A stretch of DNA of 64,000 nt. It comes from Carboxylicivirga marina (GTDB lineage: Bacteria > Bacteroidota > Bacteroidia > Bacteroidales > Marinilabiliaceae). Of this stretch, positions 60,183 through 64,000 are shown in pieces (positions within the stretch are counted from its first letter, which is position 1; each line of letters opens with the position of its first letter). Position numbers and translations under genes: made by a program. The stretch lies in NCBI RefSeq assembly GCF_016612505.1, contig NZ_JAENRR010000027.1, forward strand, positions 1-64,000. Reading direction: 5' to 3'. The notes beneath the pieces were generated by a model that worked only from the letters and a program-made list of their open reading frames with translations, made no database searches and was not told the origin of the DNA.

Positions 60183-60638
60183 ATGACAAAGAAAGAATTA
60201 AGCGTAAGAGCAATCAAAAATGGTACTGTAATTGACCATATACCAGCAACTCATTTGTTTAAAGTAATCTCCATTTTAGGGCTTGATAAAAGTAAAAATC
60301 AGATTACTTTTGGTACTAACTTAAAAAGCAAGCAGCAAGGTCATAAAGCCATTATTAAAGTGGCTAAAAAGTTTTTTGCTGATGACGAAATCAATAAGAT
60401 AGCTTTAGTAGCTCCTTCGGCTAAGCTAAACATTATTGAAGATTACCAGGTAGTTGATAAGAAAACGGTGACTATTCCTGAGCAAATTGTTGGTATTGCT
60501 AAGTGTTTTAACCCTAAGTGTATTACCAATAATGAAGAAATGGTAACGAAATTCTCTTTAGTGGAACCAGAGCCTTTGGCTTTAAAGTGTCAGTATTGTG
60601 AGAAGATTACCAATGAGGAGCATTTAGAAGTATTATAA
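60183..60638 (+). CDS. pyrI: Aspartate carbamoyltransferase regulatory subunit
   Basis: 151 residues. The allosteric N-domain opens LSVRAIKNGTVIDHIPATHLFKVISILG, the nucleotide-binding site of CTP/ATP. The C-terminal zinc domain has the four cysteines Cys108, Cys113 (CFNPKC) and Cys136, Cys139 (CQYC) that hold the regulatory subunits to PyrB. It makes the enzyme sensitive to CTP feedback. It shares its transcript with pyrB and ends before the strong terminator at 60679. Confidence 0.97.
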   Translation: MTKKELSVRAIKNGTVIDHIPATHLFKVISILGLDKSKNQITFGTNLKSKQQGHKAIIKVAKKFFADDEINKIALVAPSAKLNIIEDYQVVDKKTVTIPEQIVGIAKCFNPKCITNNEEMVTKFSLVEPEPLALKCQYCEKITNEEHLEVL

Positions 60639-60678
60639 TTGATGGACCAGGATGCGTAAGCATCATGTTTAAATAGAA

Positions 60679-60710
60679 AACTCCTGCATCGCCCGATGCG
60701 GGAGTTTTTG
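60679..60710 (+). terminator. Intrinsic terminator of pyrBI
   Basis: 13-bp stem AACTCCTGCATCG / CGATGCGGGAGTT (one G-T pair), CC loop, five T residues. Confidence 0.9.
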
Positions 60711-60770
60711 CATTACATTCAACTATTTGAAAACAATTGTGTTTAATAAGCAAACCATAATTAAAATAGT

Positions 60771-61124
60771 ATGAACAAAAGAGATAAAATAATTTACTGG
60801 ATTGCAACAGGTTTGCTTTCTGCGATGATGCTTATGTCGGCGAGTATGTATGTGTTTAACAACGCTGCCATTCAAGACGCGTTTACTGCTTTGGGTTTTC
60901 CAACATACATCATCTATCCATTAGCTTTGGCTAAATTACTAGGCTTAGTGGCCATATTGAGCAACAAATCTAAAGTTTTAAAAGAGTGGGCTTATGCCGG
61001 TTTCTTCTTTAATTTTTTATTGGCTGCTTCGGCGCATATTAGTATAAGTGATGGTGAACAGATGGGAGCTATCATGGCCTTAGTGCTATTAATTCTATCG
61101 TATATATTCGGAAGGAAAAGGTAA
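60771..61124 (+). CDS. DoxX-family membrane protein
   Basis: 117 residues, four membrane helices (about 8-27, 45-62, 70-90 and 96-114). The DoxX-like motif includes FPTYIIYPLALAKLLGLVAIL with its conserved Pro and Lys, and the C-terminal FGRKR. Such proteins have been tied to redox or thiosulfate:quinone chemistry only in a few cases; function here is unknown. ATG 60771, single gene, with terminator 61159-61197. Confidence 0.82.
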   Translation: MNKRDKIIYWIATGLLSAMMLMSASMYVFNNAAIQDAFTALGFPTYIIYPLALAKLLGLVAILSNKSKVLKEWAYAGFFFNFLLAASAHISISDGEQMGAIMALVLLILSYIFGRKR

Positions 61125-61158
61125 CTATGGTTATCTGATTAGCCGAGAATGATATTCT

Positions 61159-61197
61159 AACCTGAGTACGATAAAATGTATTGAACTCAGGTTTTTA
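61159..61197 (+). terminator. Intrinsic terminator of the DoxX gene
   Basis: AACCTGAGT (61159-61167) pairs with ACTCAGGTT (61185-61193); TTTT follows. Confidence 0.8.
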
Positions 61198-61247
61198 GTT
61201 TTGAAACCATTAGCGTCCTAAACGTTTTTGTTAGTGCTTCGAAAGCT

Positions 61248-61364
61248 CTTGTTCCGTAAGGGCCTCAGCAGATGAGCCAAAAAACAAGGTTGAAATGACG
61301 CTTTTAAATTGTTTTCTGTTCGAGTCTTTTGGAGGTACGGAAAAAGACGAGTTTAAAACAATTT
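61248..61364. other. Structured intergenic element, possible ncRNA or dispersed repeat
   Basis: Two hairpin domains. The first: CTTGTT (61248) with AACAAG (61283), enclosing CTCA/TGAG (61264-61276). The second: AAATTGTTTT (61306-61315) with AAAACAATTT (61355-61364), enclosing GTCTTTT/AAAAGAC. The flank up to 61500 has frames full of Lys/Arg but no credible gene. In my recollection similar intergenic sequence, read as spurious small proteins, recurs in Bacteroidota genomes; not tested. Confidence 0.45.
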
Positions 61365-61508
61365 AAGTCATCAACCGTAGTTTTTTGAGCGAAGCGGGTG
61401 TAGCCTTGATCTTTTTTGCTTTCGTTTTTTGGATTAAGCCAAAAAATGAAGTCGGGTTTGGGCGGACAGCCCAATTGATATAACATCTAGGACAACATTG
61501 TTTTGAAA

Positions 61509-62090
61509 CTATAAGCGAACAAAATAGCCCAGGTTGACAAAACCTTTGTGTCCGGCACCAATATTTCCAGTTAAGCCATATTTCTAGCCCCATTTAAAAG
61601 ACAATACGTTAATGTGGAAAATAAATCCATTCAGATCAACGTTATAGTTTAATGCACCATTGTTATTGAACTTTTCCTTACCATACCCAATGCTAAGGCC
61701 GCTCGCTAATCTGAATTTCGGATGACGTAAATATTCAAATTCAACCTGAGGTGCTATAACAAAAGCCGATTTAGTTGAGCGATAATCGTAAATAACTGAT
61801 GTTGTTGGCGGAGAAGTATAATATTGCAAATCTGCTGTTCCTTCAAGATTAACCTAGTCGTACATAAGGTTTAGCCCTACTTTAAACCAGGGGTTATAGT
61901 ATCGATAATAGTCAAGGTTGAAAGCGCCAAGTACGAAGTATTTTGTTTGGCCTTCGTCATAACCATGGACCCATTTTTCCAGGTGGTACAATGATGTAGG
62001 AGAGTCGGTAATACTGATTTCATCTTTTTGAGCATGTGTTTGTAGGTACAACATGCCCAGAAGCATGATGAATAAAGCTTTCTTCATCAA
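61509..62090 (-). pseudogene. Outer-membrane beta-barrel protein interrupted by two in-frame TAG codons
   Basis: From ATG 62090 the frame has a signal peptide (MMKKALFIMLLGMLYLQTHAQ). Strand-rich barrel sequence follows (KYFVLGAFNLDYYRYYNPWFKVGLNLMYD), then TAG at 61854-61856, then the same frame continues VNLEGTADLQYYTSPPTTSVIYDYRS...FIFHINVLSFKWG. A second TAG lies at 61584-61586, then KYGLTGNIGAGHKGFVNLGYFVRL and a TAG at 61509 that looks like the true stop. There is no frameshift in ~193 codons. The family is a Bacteroidota outer-membrane barrel of unknown function. It is a recent pseudogene or, less likely, amber read-through. Confidence 0.72.
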
Positions 62091-62213
62091 GTAAGTGTTA
62101 AGTTAGATATGTTAGAATGACAAGCATGAAGCAACTAACACTTACCGAAAAACTTTTTTATTATTCAACAGGCTTTAATTGATGTGATGTATCTTTGTGA
62201 AAAAGATAAGTAA

Positions 62214-62813
62214 ATGGCAAAGCAAGACTGGAAACCCGGAAACATGATATATCCTTTACCTGCTGTGATGGTATCGGTGGGTAATACACCTGAAAATTAC
62301 AACATCATAACCATTGCCTGGACAGGTACCATTTGTTCCGATCCGCCAATGTGTTACATCTCTGTGCGAAAAGGACGTCATTCGTATCAAACGCTGAAAG
62401 AAACCGGTGAATTTGTTATTAATCTGACAACGAAAGATTTGGCATATGCGACTGATTGGTGTGGGGTACGTTCAGGCCGTCAGTATAATAAGTTTGAAGA
62501 GATGCACCTAACACCCGGCAAAGCTTCGATTGTGAGTGCTCCAATTATTGAGGAGTCACCAATTAACATTGAATGCAAGGTAACCGAAATTAAAGAATTG
62601 GGTACGCATGATATGTTTATGGCCGAGGTCGTAAATGTCAAAGCCGACGAGCAATATATTGACGAAAATACCGGCGCATTTAGTCTTCAAAAGTCTAAAC
62701 CTATCTGCTATTCACATGGTCACTATTTCGAGGTAGGAAAGAAGATTGGTAAGTTTGGTTATGCGGTTGAGAAGAAGAAAAAGAAGAAGCGCATTATAAG
62801 AAAGAAGAAATAA
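62214..62813 (+). CDS. Flavin reductase-like FMN-binding protein
   Basis: 199 residues. The flavin-reductase-like split-barrel domain covers about 10-165: YPLPAVMVSVGNTPENYNIITIAWTGTICSDPPMCYISVRKGRHSYQTLKETGEFVINLTTKD, and later KFEEMHLTPGKASIVSAPIIEESPINIECKV. This is the FMN-binding family that reduces free flavins or acts as a flavoprotein partner. It ends in a long lysine-rich tail (EKKKKKKRIIRKKK), not needed for the fold. Cytosolic, single gene; ATG 62214. Confidence 0.88.
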   Translation: MAKQDWKPGNMIYPLPAVMVSVGNTPENYNIITIAWTGTICSDPPMCYISVRKGRHSYQTLKETGEFVINLTTKDLAYATDWCGVRSGRQYNKFEEMHLTPGKASIVSAPIIEESPINIECKVTEIKELGTHDMFMAEVVNVKADEQYIDENTGAFSLQKSKPICYSHGHYFEVGKKIGKFGYAVEKKKKKKRIIRKKK

Positions 62814-62817
62814 AAGA

Positions 62818-62840
62818 AAACCCGGCTTTTGGCCGGGTTT
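62818..62840. terminator. Bidirectional intrinsic terminator
   Basis: Perfect 9-bp arms AAACCCGGC / GCCGGGTTT, loop TTTTG; genes converge here. Confidence 0.88.
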
Positions 62841-62864
62841 CATTTATCTTGTTAACTATATTTT

Positions 62865-63560
62865 TTACGTTGTCTGGTTTTCCTTTTTTACTTTACCACC
62901 TGTGCTTTCTTTCTTTTCAATTTTGTCAGGCTCGCCCATAAAATAAACAACACCACCTGAGCCGGCTGTGCCACTTAGTTTTTCATTAGCCACCACTTCA
63001 ACAATACTTCCAAGGGTCGATTTAGCGTATGTTTCTTCACTCTCTAGATTGTATGCAAGGTATTTACCTCCTGTACCTATACTCACATCCTGAAACTTAG
63101 TTTTACCTTCCAGTTCAATTTTACAAGCCGAACCAGTCACTTCCAGATTATTTACATCAACATCTAAAAGAAGTTTGGCATCTGTTCCGCCTCTTAACTT
63201 AAGACTTTCGGCATATATGGTATTTTCAGCATCAATAGTAGCTCCCGAACCGGCGTCAATATCTCTTAAGCGTTTATAAGTTACATATACCTGAACATGC
63301 ACGTCCTTGTATATTTTTGTCTTCATCTTAACTGTAAGCTTACGATTTTTAACTTCAGTGATAACATCAGTTACTTCGCCGTTTTTAATATGTACATCAA
63401 CTTCTTCTTTATCACCCTCAATTAATGTAACATTAATGCCTTTTGATGCTTTAACTTTATCAAAAGAACCAACCTTACGCAACTGAGTATGGTCAGGTTC
63501 TTGAGCATTAATGCCAAGTATGATAGCGAATAGTAAAATGATGGTGTTAGTTAGTTTCAT
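62865..63560 (-). CDS. Exported GIN-domain (DUF2807) protein
   Basis: 231 residues from ATG 63560 (a 10-codon upstream extension is not signal-like). Signal peptide ends near GINAQ. The head GIN domain (PF10988) is FDKVKASKGINVTLIEGDKEEVDVHI followed by a right-handed beta-helix pattern: VYVTYKRLRDIDAGSGATIDAEN, LRGGTDAKLLLDVDVNNLEVTGSACKIEL and LGSIVEVVANEKLSGTAGSGGVVYFMGEPD. Such proteins are putative adhesin-like envelope proteins of Bacteroidota; function unproven. The C-terminus is Lys/Glu rich. Single gene ending at the shared terminator. Confidence 0.88.
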   Translation of the reverse strand: MKLTNTIILLFAIILGINAQEPDHTQLRKVGSFDKVKASKGINVTLIEGDKEEVDVHIKNGEVTDVITEVKNRKLTVKMKTKIYKDVHVQVYVTYKRLRDIDAGSGATIDAENTIYAESLKLRGGTDAKLLLDVDVNNLEVTGSACKIELEGKTKFQDVSIGTGGKYLAYNLESEETYAKSTLGSIVEVVANEKLSGTAGSGGVVYFMGEPDKIEKKESTGGKVKKENQTT

Positions 63561-63655
63561 ATTCTTTCCTTTTTTGATTGTATTACGCAATAGAACTCCA
63601 ATAGTTGGGGCTGAAATGCTTAAATTTTATTAAACTTTGCCTTGAGAAGCAAAAA

Positions 63656-64000
63656 CTATGCAAATAATTCTCGAAGCTCTGTTTCTGATAGATCTTTTAT
63701 TGGATTATTGGTGGTGATGAAGGTGTCAGCCAGCTCTGTTTTACGCTCTTGCAGCTTTGCAATTTTTTCTTCAATGCTTTCGGCAGAGATGAATTTATAG
63801 ACAAATACATTCTTGGTCTGTCCAATACGATGAGCACGATTAATCGCCTGAGCTTCGGCAGCAGGGTTCCACCACGGGTTAAGAACAAAAACATAATCGG
63901 CCTCGATGAGGTTTAGCCCAACACCACCCGCTTTTAACGAAATGAGAAATACCTTACAGCTTTTGTCATCAGTAAAGCTTTTTATCACTTTTTGACGATC
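63656..64000 (-). CDS. SNF2/DEAD-box helicase, C-terminal part (cut by the window end)
   Basis: 115 codons visible; the frame is open to the window edge ([18 protein letters not shown] at the cut). Motif V ([49 protein letters not shown], 20-residue blocks of the SNF2 family) and motif VI ([10 protein letters not shown]) are clear. The tail is [21 protein letters not shown]. It is the end of a Swi2/Snf2-type ATPase that translocates on duplex DNA, in the HepA/RapA-like or RHS-linked group. The N-terminal ATPase half lies to the right of the window. Confidence 0.93.
   Translation of the reverse strand, partial: DRQKVIKSFTDDKSCKVFLISLKAGGVGLNLIEADYVFVLNPWWNPAAEAQAINRAHRIGQTKNVFVYKFISAESIEEKIAKLQERKTELADTFITTNNPIKDLSETELRELFA

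Noticed and set aside
61363-61593. 76-codon minus-strand frame next to the barrel pseudogene
   Set aside because: It lies out of frame across the pseudogene end and the structured element; Lys/Arg/Cys-rich chance sequence.

Overview
The window is a stretch of chromosome from a low-GC Bacteroidota bacterium, most likely a marine or anaerobic member of the Bacteroidia close to the Marinilabiliales or Prolixibacteraceae (the rank below phylum is inference). The signs are a TonB-dependent receptor with a carboxypeptidase-regulatory N-domain, a secreted nuclease with a type IX secretion (T9SS) tail, many SPII lipoproteins, DUF4105/Lnb, GIN-domain and C69-dipeptidase proteins, LytS/LytTR signalling, and repeated -7 boxes of the Bacteroidota form TAnnTTTG. 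No rRNA, tRNA, CRISPR array, phage or intact insertion sequence is visible.

Layout. 0-12 kb: a truncated M3 oligopeptidase, a surface regulatory-domain protein, a MATE exporter, a FadL-like porin, a helical-repeat protein, an Lnb-like envelope enzyme with two thioredoxin-fold proteins, a beta-lactamase-fold serine hydrolase and a GH20 hexosaminidase lipoprotein. 12-21.7 kb: housekeeping and genome maintenance (AddA-type helicase-nuclease, ribH, TPR membrane protein, recF with a DciA-like gene, ndk, a DHH phosphoesterase and two FKBP-type lipoproteins). 22-31 kb: sugar transport and phosphorylation (MFS plus ROK kinase), a TetR regulator, then a probable extracellular DNA or nucleotide scavenging set (TonB receptor, repeat lipoprotein, T9SS endonuclease I). 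31-43.6 kb: C69 dipeptidase, AsmA, a glycosyltransferase fused to a helical domain, rplS with a structured leader, a YtxH/holin-like envelope operon, a RelA-type ppGpp synthetase with a ruined hydrolase site, and a tandem universal stress protein. 43.6-50 kb: ltaE, rhomboid and thpR in a tightly overlapped run, a LytS/LytTR pair, and formate-THF ligase. 50-64 kb: second C69 dipeptidase, PAS histidine kinase, kdsA, rarA, ybaK, DUF4395, msrA, pyrBI, DoxX, a porin-like pseudogene, a flavin reductase, a GIN-domain protein and the 3' end of a SNF2-type helicase.

The most interesting parts are non-coding. In front of pyrBI there is a promoter, an overlapping 93-codon leader frame with a U-rich tract, and an intrinsic terminator inside that frame. 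This is the same architecture as the enterobacterial pyrL attenuator. Around ybaK (56.5-58.2 kb) lie three full copies and one half copy of a 14-15 bp-arm hairpin repeat, plus an array of six palindromic units at a regular ~40 bp period. Upstream of rplS is a nested hairpin that could be an L19 autoregulatory leader. A second structured intergenic element sits at 61.2-61.4 kb, next to a beta-barrel gene interrupted by two in-frame amber codons.
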